A stretch of DNA of 64,000 nt from Cristatella mucedo. Taxonomy: Eukaryota > Bryozoa > Phylactolaemata > Cristatellidae. The notes beneath the pieces were generated by a model. That model was not told the origin of the DNA, did not search any database, and saw only the letters and a program-made list of their open reading frames with translations. Position numbers and translations under genes: made by a program. Below are positions 43,801 through 53,776 of this stretch, piece by piece (position 1 is the first letter of the stretch; each line of letters opens with the position of its first letter). The stretch lies in the NCBI GenBank assembly GCA_009760855.2, contig WPIO01000024.1:4874001-4938000 (forward strand), in the 5' to 3' direction.

Positions 43801-46800
43801 ATGATTCTCCTCACTCTCTGATCGCTCCTGTTTCGTTCATTGCAGTTGTCCTCCTCTTACGATAGCGGTTTGCCCTTTCCTGTAGAGGCAAGCTCGGTTT
43901 TATTATTGTTTTGGTTCTTGTAGAATAAAATGCAATTATATAGTGCCATAGAATAACTTAAATCTCTATTCAGGCACTTCGGGCTCGAGCTTACGTTCTC
44001 GGTCGTCAGATGTGTTCACCTTGACCTTGGTTCGAGTATCTTAGTCATTGGGCCAAATCAGTCCGGTGGTGGCGAATGTTGTCGTGGTTTGAGATGGTGT
44101 CATGTTCCTACTGGCTGCCGTCTGCTCTTGTAATGATCGGCTCATCCTTATAACAATTAACGCTTATGCAAAGTTCAAGTTTTAAGTTCTGGCCATTCAG
44201 GGACAGGCTTATATTCTTGCTGTCTTGATTTGGTGGTAGTCATTCTGTTGTCAGGCATCTGAGCTAGTGATTTCTTGTTTGTTTTTAGCACTCTATAGTG
44301 GCTCGCGTCTTCTAGTTTTGATGCACTTGTGTTTTACCCTGCCTTACGTCTTGTCCCGAAAATGAAGGCGTATGCATGCTTTGCTAACCGTATTTCATCC
44401 GTACAGTGACTGATCTGCTTTTTTGGTCCGTGAGTGCTGATGCTGCTCCGGCCAGCTGGGCTGTGCATTCTGGCTGTAGGTGCTCATACTTGTTGGTGAT
44501 GTGTGCTCCCATTGAAGTGCTTTTGCAATGATACCAAAGACCACAGTTGCTTGTTGGTTGGAGCTGTGGCACCTTTTACATTGTGAGATTTGCAACAATA
44601 TTTTTGCACATAGACTGCCGGACAATTTAGGGGTAGACGTGCACCGGGGCTGCTGCTGCCTAGGCACTAAGTCAAGACCGGAGTAGGGAGCTTCTTTGTC
44701 TATATCCATGCCTACTGAAACAACCGAACACCCGAGCCGCACTGCCTTCTCGCTAGGAGTTAAGATGCCTCTTCTGGCCAGTGCAAGTGTTGTAAGCTGT
44801 CATCCTGAAGCTGTGTGGTTGGTGCAGCCTAGTTTTTTGTTAACTTGGTTGGACAGTGACCTGGCTAGTGCAGATGATCAACAAAGCCTAACATTATATA
44901 GAGCTAAGAATAATTATTATGTCATGGCGTCCTTTGATGAGTTGACCACTGAAATCAGAGGGCTCACACATTTTGAGTTGTTTAAAGAACGTTTTGATGT
45001 GCACATAAAATCAGCATTGGCCATTTGATACCGATTGCAGTGTAAATATATTTCACGAGTGCTTTATTGTCACTTTTATGCTTCGCTTAGCATCGAGACC
45101 CATGAGATCATCTTGCGATTTCTCTATTTGACTTCATCTTGTCGGTTAGACTGCTGATTGCATGAGCTGCACAGCGATGTTGGTAAAAGAAAAAAATAAC
45201 TGGAGAGAGCTCCATCGATCTTATCGATGCTTGCTGCCTCATGCCTAAATCCTCGTGGTCACGTGGATGCTCGGTCCACCCAGGAGCAAAGCTGTTGATG
45301 CCGATTTGTTACTTCCACCATCTTTATTGTGCAGCCCGTCACATGCAGCTTCGGTTTTGGTGCAGGCCTCATTCGCAGCAATCCAGAGTAGCCTCGCACG
45401 GTGGCAGAGACGACGGCAGCATCGCACGGTCGGCCGCTGCTCCCGCCGATCGCAGTCCCGGTCCTCGAAGCTCGAGCGCAGCCTCCAAGTCATCGGCCAG
45501 CTCGTTTGAGTATGGCCGCGGTTTCGGCACCGGCTCGTCAGCAAGCGACTACCGCGGCGGCAGTAGCGCCAGCAGCAGCAGAGGCATTGCTGAGAGTGAC
45601 CGCCAGCAGCAGCACCAGCAGCGTGCATCGTCTGACGTCCGGCACCTGGCGGCGGCCTCGTCCTCGAAGGCTGCTGACCATTCGAGCAGCAGCAGCAGCG
45701 GAGCTGGAGGTGGGCACGGCGCTTAGCGAGCTGCCGAGTCTGGTGGCTGCTCGAGCCCGGTACAGACCGAGAGCCGGCCGAGGAGGCAGCAGCTGCGGCG
45801 GCAGAGACCGTCGCTCGGCACTCGTGGCAGCGACGGTGCGCCGGGGCTGTGCTCCGCGCGCGGCATGCGTCCGCCCAGCCAGAGCCGCTTGCCATCGTCG
45901 TTGAGTGCAATGGCTTTTCTGATTCACCAGCTCCACGTGTTTTTCCTGCAGGCGATCGAAGCAGGCCCGATTCTAACGGTCTGGGCAGCGGAAGGCGAAG
46001 CGAGCACGATCGCGATCGCAGCAGCTCGGCCGACGCTAAGGACGTCAGGGGTAGCTCTGAGGGTTGGGGCGGCGGTGTCGGCACCAGCAAGGCCAGTGCG
46101 CCCGCCGGTGGCGGCTGCTCGACGGGGGCGGTCACAGCATCAGCGCCATCGGCAGGCCTGCTGTCGCGTGAGGAGCATGAGCGGCTCGCCAGCGAGATGG
46201 TGGACAGGCGCCAGCGCCTGCAGCTCCTCGAGGGCGAGCTGGAGAAGCTGCGTCGGCAGCAGAATGAGATGGTGCGGCAGCAGCGAGGCGGCAGCAGCCA
46301 GAAAGACGGCCAGCTGATCGCCGAGAACGTGCTTCTGCAGGAGGAGATCGTCCAACAGATCGCCCAGCTGCGGCGTGTGGCAGAGGCCAACGAGCGAGCG
46401 CTGCTGCAGGCCCGCCTCGCATCCGCCGGCAGCATTCAGGCGACGTCGGGTGACAGCAAGTCGTCGTCGTCGTCTTTGTCGGCCGCCGCCGTGCCAGCGA
46501 GTGGCGTCGGCCTTGGCAGCGACAGCCTGGGCAATCGAAAGGGCGCCGCCGGGGGCAGCAGCAGCAGCGATCAGTCCGATTCGCTCTCTGCCGCCATGGG
46601 CAACGCTTCGGCAGCTGCCGCTTTGTTTCACACACTGCTCCGCGCTTGGCCCAATCTGACGCTGGTCGCGTCATCGCAGAACAAGCAGCTGTCACGCGCT
46701 GGCCGCTCTCATGGCAAGTCGCCTTCGGGCGGCAGCAACAGCAACGCCAATCAGAAGCAGCAGTCATCGCACGCTGGCTCGGCTCCCGCTCAGGCTGAGA

Positions 46801-47055
46801 GCATGGTGTACGAATACTACGACTCGACGCACTGGTGCAAGCCCTGCAATGTGGAAATGCCGACGCTGGTCTCTCTGCTCGAGCACCTGGGCTCTCAGGC
46901 TCACCAGCAGGTACGTGACTGAGGGGCGTGTACACGGCAGCTGCATCAGCGCCCCTGGCGACTGCTGTGTGCACCGTGCGTCTGGCCTAAGCTGTCTGCC
47001 AGGCAGATAGGTGGCAACGAGAGCGCTGCCGGCCTGCACGATCGTCAGTCGGCTG

Positions 47056-47153
<98 letters not shown>

Positions 47154-48074
47154 GGCAGCTACGGCTACGTCTTTGTGGCTCGTTTGTGCTTGCATTTGCA
47201 CGGCCTCTGAGAGTCTCGCTATCTTGTGCCGTGCCCAGGCATGTCTCAGCAGCTGTGCCACTGTCCGCCTAGGCTGTCGAGTGCCCCGAACGACCCTGGC
47301 AGCCTGCTGCTGCTGCTGCCGAGCTTCACTCGCCTGCTAGCACTAAATCAGCGAAGCGAGACGGTTCGATGCTCGTGAAGCTTCCTCTGAAAGGTATGTG
47401 GCAATTGCTATCGTTCTGTGCAAATGCTCACATTTTAAGCAGCTGCGGCATAGGAAATTTTGCGATTTCACCACCCTGCTGACAGCACACCGTGCACTAG
47501 AGAGCCTTGCACTCTTGTGGCTACCAGACTGAGAAGGCAGCGAATGAGGAACCGGTGGTTGGGGGATGACAGCAGCAGCATTTACAGATTTCACAGCTCT
47601 ATCCGCGCACACAGTCGACTGGCATGCATGGTGCATATTTTTGCATGCAATAGTAGTACACGGCAGGCGTCTAGGAAGCTCGTTCGTGCCCACTGCTTCA
47701 GTCTCTCTGCCCGCGAGTCTGTGCTCGTGTAGGCTCCGAGTTCCTCATGCCTGCTCCCGAAGCTTTCTACTGCCGACTGTGCTCCGAGTTTGCGGGCGAC
47801 CAGCGTTGCATGGAAGCGCACGTCAAGAGCAGCCGCCATCATGATAACTACAAGGCAAGTAGGCGTACGTACGCGTGCCGTCACCGGCAGTGGTGTGCTC
47901 GCCGTGCCGAAGCCACTGACTTTTCCCCCTTCTATTCCAATCGCCTTTGCCGTGTTTTCTCGCCGCCTTTTCGAGCCAGCGACCTGCGTTGATTGATGTG
48001 CTTGCTCGGCCAGCCGGAGCGCGCTCACGCGATGCTTTGGACTGCCATACTTCCGGCCTGGGTTGAGGTGGTCG

Positions 48075-48165
<91 letters not shown>

Positions 48166-51100
48166 CACATATATACACACACATATTCATATAATTCATG
48201 TGTCTAGCGCCCCAAGAGAACTTAATCTCTATTCAAGCGCTTTACATATGCCTCGGTGCTCGAGCCCACGACCTCAGCCAGACCTTGGTCAGGGCGAGCA
48301 CCTTAATCGCTGGACCAAACCAGCTTCGCTCTTGGCGACCCAGGTCGTCGGTTTAAGTCTTGCTGCGCGGTCGATCGTTTGTTGCCTGCAGCAAGCAGCC
48401 GTGTTGCCCACCGAAAGTGGCTGCGACAGTTCCCCCCCCCCACCCCGCCAAGGGTCTTCTGCCCCCATGTAAGCGAGTCTGCTAAAATCAATCAGCTGAC
48501 CTTTGTTTATTGCAGAGGCACATCAACGAGAACCCGTACTACGAGCGGCGCTTCAGCCTCGATCGGGAGGCATCGACGCGCGCCCGCAAGCGCCGCCTGG
48601 AGGAGGACGCGCGGCTGGCCGACGAGGCGAAGCGGCAGCGGCTCGACGAGGAGATGGCCAACAAGAAGCTGGAGCTGCTCAAGGCGCGACGTCAGCAGCA
48701 GCAGCAGCAGTCGGCAGCAGCGGCAGCAGCAGCAGCAGCGGAAGCACCAGGAGCGGCGGCCGACCAGCGAACGACGACGGCCGCCGCAGATGCCGTAGGC
48801 GCCAGGGTGAAGGAGGAGGCAATGACCGTGGATGTGAGTGGCAGCGGCGGGGGGAGCGGCGCTGCAGCCGATGGCGTGGAGAATGCGGGTGCAGCGACGG
48901 CGGCGGCTGCTGCTGCTCAGAGCAGTAAGCCATCGATGCCGACCGCCGACAAAGTGTTCCGGGCTCCCCTGCCGCTGGAGCCTGCCAAGCCGGCCGCCGC
49001 CGGCAGCGGAGCCAAAGGTAGCCGAGACGCGCCGCCGCCCGTGCCAAACGAGGCTGCCTCTGCGCTGCCGACCCGACCGTCTTCGTCGACGCTTAAGGCA
49101 GCCGAAAGCTCCAAGTCATCGCGGCATACTGATGATGCGTCGCCGGCGGCTTGCGACTCGGCTGCCAAGAGGATGCGACTCGACGTGACGGCCGCCGGCG
49201 GCGGCACAGCTGCCTCGAGTGCTGCCGCTGCTGCCACTTCGGCGGAGCCGGCGTGGAAGGATGCAGCATCGAAAGTCGGCCACCAGGCCTCTGTGGCCGA
49301 CCCTAAGCATGCTGGCACTCCTAAGCCGTCGGTCAGTGCTGCCGACAGGGGCATTGCTAGCAGCAGCAGCAGCTATGCATCCGGTAAGCCTGCGAATGCT
49401 GTCAGCAGCGCCAAGCCGGCAGTGTACGCGCTCGGCGCTGGTGGTGGTTTGTCGACGAGCGTAAAGCCCGGTGCGCAGAAGCCTGCCGCATCTGCGGGCC
49501 CTGCAGCAGCAGCAGCAGCTGCTGCTGCTGGTGTTTCGACATCGCAGGCCAGCGCAGGGCAGACGGCAAAAGGCGCCAGCCAGCCCAAGGCCAGCCCAAC
49601 GTCAGCAACCGCTGCTGGCGCATCCAGTTCGCCTGCGCAAGCTGGCGGTGCAGCAAAGGCCGCTGCTCTGCAAACTGCGCTCGCTAGCAGTTCGGGCAGT
49701 GGCGGCAGCGAAACGAAGGCGACGGCAGGTCGTTCGGTGCCGACGGCAGCTGGAGCAGCAGCAGCGCCCCTGTCGGTGCAAGGTGGCAGCAGCAGCGCTC
49801 AGGAGCTGACTGCCAAGCCCGACTCGACGACGAGCATGCGACTGCGACCGGACGATGCTCGAGTAACGGCCAGGCTTGGCTCGGTCAACAACGGAGCAGC
49901 AGAAGCAGAGCTGCACAAAGGAGCTGCCGTCGATCACGTGACCAAAAGCCCGGGCACCGAGAAGGCTTCCGTGGCTGCAGCTGCCAGCGCCGTGTCTGCG
50001 ATCAGTGCCGGCAGCGGCGGCCCACCTGCTGCAAAGGCCGCAGCGGCCGGAAGCAGTTCATCCCAAGCCGCCCCTCGGCCTGGCGCGTCGGCTGGCAGCT
50101 CTGGAGTCACAGGCAGAACTGGTGCGGCCGCTGCTGCTCCAGCGGCCCAGTCTACTACGCTTGCTGGTGCTACGCTGCCATCCACTAAGACAGCAGCTGT
50201 TTTAGTGGCTTCGTCAGCTGCCATGGTCAGTGGTAGCCCACCAGCCAAGCCAGCACTGCCGAGTGGCACAAGTCAGCAACCTAAGCCGGGCGCAGTAATT
50301 AGCGGAGGTGCAGCCCAGGCAGCCAAGCCAGCAGCGCCAAGCAGCGGAGGTGCAGCAGCCCAGGCAGCCAAGCCAGCAACGCCAAGCAGCGGAGGTGCAG
50401 CAGCCCAGGCAGCCAAGCCAGCAACGCCAAGCAGCGGAGGTGCAGCCCAGGCAGCCAAGCCAGCAACGCCAAGCAGCGGAGGTGCAGCAGCCCAGGCAGC
50501 CAAATCGGCAACGCCAAGCAGCGGAGGTGCAGCAGCCCAGGCAGCCAAGCCAGCAGCGCCAAGCAGCGGAGGTGCAGCAGCCCAGGCAGCCAAATCGGCA
50601 ACGCCAAGCAGCGGAGGTGCAGCCCAGGCAGCCAAGCCAGCAACGCCAAGCAGCGGAGGTGCAGCAGCCCAGGCAGCCAAATCGGCAACGCCAAGCAGCG
50701 GAGGTGCAGCAGCTCAGGCAGCCAAGCCAGCAGCGCCAAGCAGCGGAGGTGCAGCAGCCCAGGCAGCCAAATCGGCAACGCCAAGCAGCGGAGGTGCAGC
50801 CCAGGCAGCCAAGCCAGCAACGCCAAGCAGCGGAGGTGCAGCAGCCCAGGCAGCCAAATCGGCAACGCCAAGCAGCGGAGGTGCAGCCCAGGCAGCCAAG
50901 CCAGCAACGCCAAGCAGCGGAGGTGCAGCAGCCCAGGCAGCCAAATCGGCAACGCCAAGCAGCGGAGGTGCAGCAGCCCAGGCAGCCAAGCCAGCAACAC
51001 CAAGCAGCGGAGGTGCAGCAGCCCAGGCAGCCAAGCCAGCAACGCCAAGCAGCGGAGGTGCAGCCCAGGCAGCCAAGCCAGCAACGTCGGCCAGCAGTGC

Positions 51101-53338
51101 TGTCATGCAAGCAGAGCGAGACACTGCAGCCAGCGGCGCAGCTCACGATGCCGAGACCGACACAGCTGCGTCCAGCACGGCACTAGGGCAGACTACCAAG
51201 CCCGACGGGTTGGCCATCGTGGCAACTCCTGTTCCTGCAAAGCTAGAAGTGGTCAAGAGTGCCACTGGGAAGACCGCCAAGCCGGGCGGCGAGCCAATCG
51301 GCGCTGCCGGTCAGGCGACTAAGCCCGATGCTGCTGTGATCACCGCCGGAGACGCTCCGGAGGCAGCCAAACCGATGCCCATCACTGGTGGAACAGGTCG
51401 CCGAGCTGCCGAGGCAGCCAAGACAGCAGGCGAGGCCGTTGCCACTGCCGCACCGAACGTACCGCTCGCAGCTGCCGCTGCAGGACAGGCTGCAAAGCCA
51501 TCAGCGCCAGCCGGCAGTGGTGCAGTAGTTTCCAAGCCGGCTGGTACGTCGACGACAGGCTGCTCGTCTCAATCGGGAGCTGGCGCGGACTGGCTGGAAG
51601 CAGCGACAGCGGAAGTGTTGCGGGAAAGCACCGAGGCCGATTCGGGCAAGCCAGCGGCCAGCCAAGCCGGCCAGGCTCCGCCGGCTCTGGCAACGTCGCC
51701 TACTCAAACGCCAGTCCGGGCCTCCGATTCAGGGCTGCCCGCCGTGTCGGCCACTGCGGCTGGCAAGCCAGGAACTTCGGTGATCGTGACTGAGGCGGCC
51801 GAGACAGCCAGTTCGATGGCGCCGACTTCCTACGAACCGGCTCGTTCAGCCAAGCCGAGTGCACCGGCTAATGGAGTGCCCACGGCCGACTTGGCTAAGC
51901 CGGAAGCAGCAGGAGGAGGCGCGGCAGCAGCAGTAGAGCCCAGAGACTCTCTGGCGAGCGCGGCACCGGCTTCCCGCGAGCCGGAGGCATCTGCAGCAGC
52001 CAAGCCGGCAGCTGTCGAGTCGGCCGCTGCCAGCAGTGAGCCGGTGACGAATGCGCAGGACGTGAAGCCCGGCACTCTGTCTGGGCACACAGCAGCAGCT
52101 CAGCAAGCCGCAAAGCTCGCTCCGCCGACGGCCTGCAGAGAGACTGCAAGCTCGACCGCTTCGATCAACACGCCGGCCAAGCCGGGCTCTGCGTCTGGCG
52201 GTGCGATCCAGGCTGCAAAGGTGACGGCCGCCAAGCCGTCCAGCGGTCTGCCCCAGAGTGCCAAGCCGGGAACGCCACTCGCCGCCCGGGCCGCCAAGCC
52301 GTCTTTGTCGCCGACGAGCGCCAAGCCGGCGGCGGCAGCAGCAGCAGGCGGGTCGGCGAAGTCTCCTGCCCAGCCGCCGGCATCTTCTGCGAGCAGTGGC
52401 GGCAGCGGTACGGTCGCCAGAGCAGTCGTTTCAAGCTCAGCAGCGCTAGCTCCCAGCGTGCTGGCTCCCAGCTCGGCCGCTGGCGGCGACAGGTTGGCGG
52501 CCACCAAGCCACCGGCAGCGCAGCAGCGAGCCGCGCCTGCTGGCGACGGCGGCACTGCGCCGCCGTCTGCCGCCAAGCAGGACGCTCGATCAGCATCAGC
52601 AGCCGACGCGCCATCGTCGGCCGCCGCCTGGCCAGTGCAGAAGCAGGTCGTCACGCCGGCTGCAGTCGACAGGGACCCGAGCGACGGCACGCCCAGAGCT
52701 GTCGCTGCGCTGCCTCAGGCGGCGGCGGCCGGCGGTTGTGGAGATGTCGCCGTGGCGGCGGGCGCCTCTCCGGCCTCAGCGGCAGCAGCCGAGCCAGCTG
52801 CTGCTGCTGACCAGCCGTCCGCTGGCCTCTCGGCACCCGGCAGCGGCACTGGCGAGGCGGCTGCGACCGATGTCGAACTGAAGCCGGCCGAAGCCGGCTC
52901 GAGAGGAGGGCAGGGGCCTGCCAACAGGGCGACCGGACCGGCGACCAGAACGCGGTCGGCTGCAGCAGCGGCAGCGGCGACTCCGCCCGCGCCGGTGGCC
53001 AGATCTGTCGTCGGCGCCTTGCAGGCCGCTCGTGGTAAGCAGAGGGCGGCGGACGAGAGTCGGCGGCGGCATCGTTCGGCGTCGCCCGACGCCAAGCCAG
53101 CCAGCGACCGAGGCGACATGTCGGATCTCGAGGGTGAGCGAATAGCAGCCGATCGAGCGTTGCGCAGCGACGACGCTGGCCCCGCGCAGCTCGGCGGCAC
53201 ATGCCGACCTGACGCACTGCAGGTGCCGCGGCGGCCGTTTCAGGAGACGCGAGCCAGATGAGCGGCGAAGACGGCGGCGAGAGCATGGATGGTGACTTTG
53301 AGATCCTCGACGAGTACGAGGAGGAGGAGCACTCATAG
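33352..53338 (+). CDS. znf318: ZNF318-like matrin-type zinc finger protein (whole gene)
   Basis: ZNF318 is a nuclear protein with two matrin/U1-type zinc fingers, implicated in RNA processing and transcription. Joined exons are 33352-33561, 40050-41431, 45366-45709, 45952-46910, 47303-47393, 47733-47854, 48516-53133 and 53223-53338. Phases agree throughout and predict 2613 residues (human protein about 2280). Landmarks: SILKN/SILKS motifs and a basic helix (about 385-450); coiled coil (about 719-802); finger 1 with C941, C944, H957, H963; finger 2 with C1009, C1012, H1025, H1031; then NENPYYERRFSLDRE, matching the family's ENPLYEERRNLDR; a huge Ala/Ser/Pro-rich region; and an acidic DFEILDEYEEEE terminus. 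Finger identity and the sequence after finger 2 make the assignment firm. Extra exons in the 6.5-kb first intron cannot be excluded. Confidence 0.87.
34775..34828. repeat. AC microsatellite
   Basis: Pure AC repeat of about 27 units. Confidence 0.96.
36605..36735 (+). repeat. SINE-A copy
   Basis: Head TAACCCAGGGACATGGTACT, B box GCGGGTTTGAGTCCCACAGC, CAATCCTTCATTGCTCACTA; 3' end reduced to AGGCTGTTATG. Confidence 0.72.
37640..37785 (+). mobile_element. LINE-B 3' end
   Basis: CGTCTTTGTGGCTTTGTGGA, then GTTACAGACATGGAGATACA and TTACATTGG. Same 3' end as at 57350-57410. Confidence 0.7.
39085..39225 (-). repeat. SINE-A copy, reverse, diverged
   Basis: AACAGCCTCGTTTATGTAGT (3' end), CTCAAACCTATGACCTGGTT (B box region) and a decayed head. 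Confidence 0.65.
40050..41431 (+). CDS. znf318: znf318 exon 2 (SILK motifs and basic helix)
   Basis: Acceptor TTTATCTAG, phase 0; donor GTACCG, phase 2. A Ser/Gly/Asp-rich region leads to GPKSILKNRSFG, then DPTIASILKSIGGDYDLTKK and an Arg/Lys/Glu-rich helix (EEMARRRRKEKTEEEMTRQF). SILK-containing pieces followed by a charged helix are also found upstream of the coiled coil in ZNF318. If the donor is missed, the frame runs on to a stop at 41565-41567. Confidence 0.85.
43497..43605 (-). repeat. SINE-A copy, reverse
   Basis: GGCGATCATCACCACTTGCA, AGTTTAGGATCGCCCACTGA, GAGCAAGCACCTTACTCCTG. The 3' end is missing beyond TTATAAGG. Confidence 0.8.
43925..44070 (-). repeat. SINE-B copy, reverse
   Basis: Tail on the left (GCAATTATATAGTGCCATAG, AACTTAAATCTCTATTCAGG), then GGGCTCGAGCTTACG (B box) and GACCTTGGTTCGAGTATCTT (head region). 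Confidence 0.75.
45366..45709 (+). CDS. znf318: znf318 exon 3 (Ser/Ala-rich linker)
   Basis: TTGGTGCAG acceptor adds G to the AG of exon 2. The exon is Ser/Ala/Gly/Arg-rich (RSPGPRSSSAASKSSASSFE). It ends SGAG in phase 1 at GTGGGC. Without splicing, a stop follows 15 nt later. Confidence 0.8.
45952..46910 (+). CDS. znf318: znf318 exon 4 (coiled coil and zinc finger 1)
   Basis: TTTTCCTGCAG acceptor, GTACGT donor, phase 0 end. It encodes DRSRPDSNGLGSGRR, an acidic/Ser stretch and a coiled coil (SEMVDRRQRLQLLEGELEKL, ending VAEANERALLQARL). The matrin-type finger is THWCKPCNVEMPTLVSLLEH followed by LGSQAH. Spacing C-x2-C-x12-H-x5-H is that of U1/matrin fingers, which bind RNA or nucleic acid. 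Confidence 0.92.
47057..47149. repeat. GA microsatellite in znf318 intron 4
   Basis: Pure GA repeat between exons 4 and 5. Confidence 0.97.
47303..47393 (+). CDS. znf318: znf318 exon 5 (short inter-finger exon)
   Basis: This 91-nt exon is inferred from phase. Exon 4 ends in phase 0 but exon 6 must be entered in phase 1. An acceptor CCCTGGCAG at 47302 and a GTATGT donor at 47394 bound the sequence PAAAAAELHSPASTKSAKRD then GSMLVKLPLKG. The last part equals the vertebrate lead-in to finger 2 (VPAKGSEFL). Confidence 0.82.
47733..47854 (+). CDS. znf318: znf318 exon 6 (zinc finger 2), GC donor
   Basis: GTGTAG acceptor, phase 1 entry: GSEFLMPAPEAFYCRLCSEF, then a family-like GDQRCMEAHVKSSRHHDNYK. 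Cys and His spacing equals finger 1. The exon ends AAG at GCAAGT, a non-canonical GC donor. The nearest GT donor (47860) would put exon 7 out of frame, whereas the GC donor gives NYKRHINENPYYERR, as in vertebrates. Confidence 0.92.
48065..48180. repeat. TA then AC microsatellite in znf318 intron 6
   Basis: TA repeat to 48152 followed by a short AC-rich run. Confidence 0.96.
48185..48325 (-). repeat. SINE-B copy, reverse
   Basis: AGCGCCCCAAGAGAACTTAA and TCTCTATTCAAGCGCTTTAC (LINE-A-like tail), then GGTGCTCGAGCCCACGACCT (B box), GGGCGAGCACCTTAATCGCT and GGACCAAACCAGC (head). Confidence 0.85.
48325..48512 (+). repeat. SINE-A copy forming the acceptor region of znf318 exon 7
   Basis: GACCCAGGTCGTCGGTTTAA, GATCGTTTGTTGCCTGCAGC, AGGGTCTTCTGCCCC, then AATCAGCTGACCTTTGTTTA, the family's 3' end, running straight into TTGCAG. 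Head missing; joined to the SINE-B copy. Confidence 0.75.
48516..53133 (+). CDS. znf318: znf318 exon 7 (giant low-complexity exon)
   Basis: TTGCAG acceptor, phase 0: RHINENPYYERRFSLDREAS, then a basic coiled helix (RARKRRLEEDARLADEAKRQ) with a polyQ/polyA run, followed by about 1450 residues dominated by Ala, Ser, Pro, Lys and Gly. AKP tripeptides recur throughout (many AAKP, SAKP), suggesting that the whole exon grew from a short ancestral repeat. The donor GTGAGC at 53134 follows SDLEG. No globular domain is recognisable. The 1539-residue exon product lacks stops despite high GC, which supports coding. Confidence 0.88.
50305..51093 (+). repeat. coding minisatellite, 18 units of 42/45 bp
   Basis: Each unit encodes GGAAAQAAKPATPSS, or a 14-residue form lacking one Ala. 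Variants are P or S after AAK, and T or A before PSS. Units 5-8 and 9-12 repeat the same four-unit order (S, PA, S, short P), a higher-order period of 177 bp. Unit lengths divisible by three keep several other frames open on both strands. Confidence 0.95.
53134..53222 (+). other. znf318 89-nt terminal intron with two in-frame acceptors
   Basis: Donor GTGAGC, acceptor CACTGCAG. A second acceptor TTTCAG ends at 53243, 21 nt on and also in frame, so the proteins would differ by 7 residues (VPRR-region codons read as AAAAVSG). Retention gives an alternative 43-codon end terminating at 53261. Confidence 0.75.
53223..53338 (+). CDS. znf318: znf318 exon 8 (acidic C-terminus)
   Basis: Phase 1 entry gives AAAAVSGDASQMSGEDGGES, then MDGDFEILDEYEEEEHS and TAG. 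A short acidic DFEILDE-type terminus is a known end of matrin-type zinc finger proteins such as ZNF318 (from memory). This and the splice phase outweigh the unspliced reading. Confidence 0.8.
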
Positions 53339-53776
53339 TTAGTAGCGAGAAAGAGGGAGGCAAATCAAGGAGTGCCAACAGGGCCGCCTGGCACATGAGC
53401 ATCGGCATGAGCAGCTAGCCGGTGATAAAACGGAGTGGCCGCCCCATCATGCAGCTCGTGCGCTGTTTTTTTTGTTCGTATGTAGTGAATGCAAAAACGC
53501 TAGTGACGATCGGCGGCGGCACGTTAGCCGAGTAGCCCGTTTATTGCCGACGAAGATCTAAGCTTGCCTAAAAAGCTGACAGGCGGCGGCAGCGAGTCCA
53601 CGTGAAAGCGAGTGGGGTGCTTGCTTTGGCTTTCTCGAACGGTTGCATAGCCAGCACCAGTCATCACGGAGCAAAGCCTCGATTTGACCTGACTCAGAGG
53701 GAGAGAGAGCGAGAGAAATTGAGAGAGAAGGGGGAACAGAGACCGTGCAAGGCGAGTGCTGGTGCTGCTTGAAGAG
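53339..53776. other. convergent intergenic spacer / overlapping 3' UTRs
   Basis: Separates the znf318 and memo1 stops. GATAAA at 53424-53429 (+) is the only poly(A)-like hexamer seen for znf318. AATAAA on the minus strand (53545-53540) serves memo1. Confidence 0.55.
53540..53545 (-). terminator. candidate memo1 poly(A) signal
   Basis: TTTATT on +, thus AATAAA on -, about 230 nt after the memo1 stop. Confidence 0.55.

Larger units (their letters stand above)
41432..45365 (+). other. znf318 intron 2
   Basis: Mostly unique-looking sequence, with a reverse SINE-A at 43497-43605 and a reverse SINE-B at 43925-44070. The other open frames here have no recognisable motif. Confidence 0.6.

Noticed and set aside
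45245-46974. Minus-strand open frames of 280-396 codons opposite znf318 exons 3 and 4
   Set aside because: High-GC antisense shadows rich in Arg/Cys/Ser; they cross the splice sites of the real gene and have no domain.
47993-48472. 159-codon open frame over the TA tract of znf318 intron 6
   Set aside because: It runs through a TA repeat, a reverse SINE-B and a SINE-A; no coding support.
50214-51146. Long minus-strand open frames (up to 310 codons) opposite the znf318 repeat, and a + frame at 50308-51186
   Set aside because: They arise because the repeat units are 42/45 bp long and stop-free in several frames. Composition is monotonous (LPGLLHLRCLAL, QPRQPSQQRQAAEV) and the znf318 frame is fixed by phase with conserved exons.
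53134-53261. Unspliced end of znf318 at 53261 as the main C-terminus
   Set aside because: The spliced alternative ends with an acidic DFEILDE motif expected of the family and uses a consensus donor and acceptor; kept only as a possible isoform.
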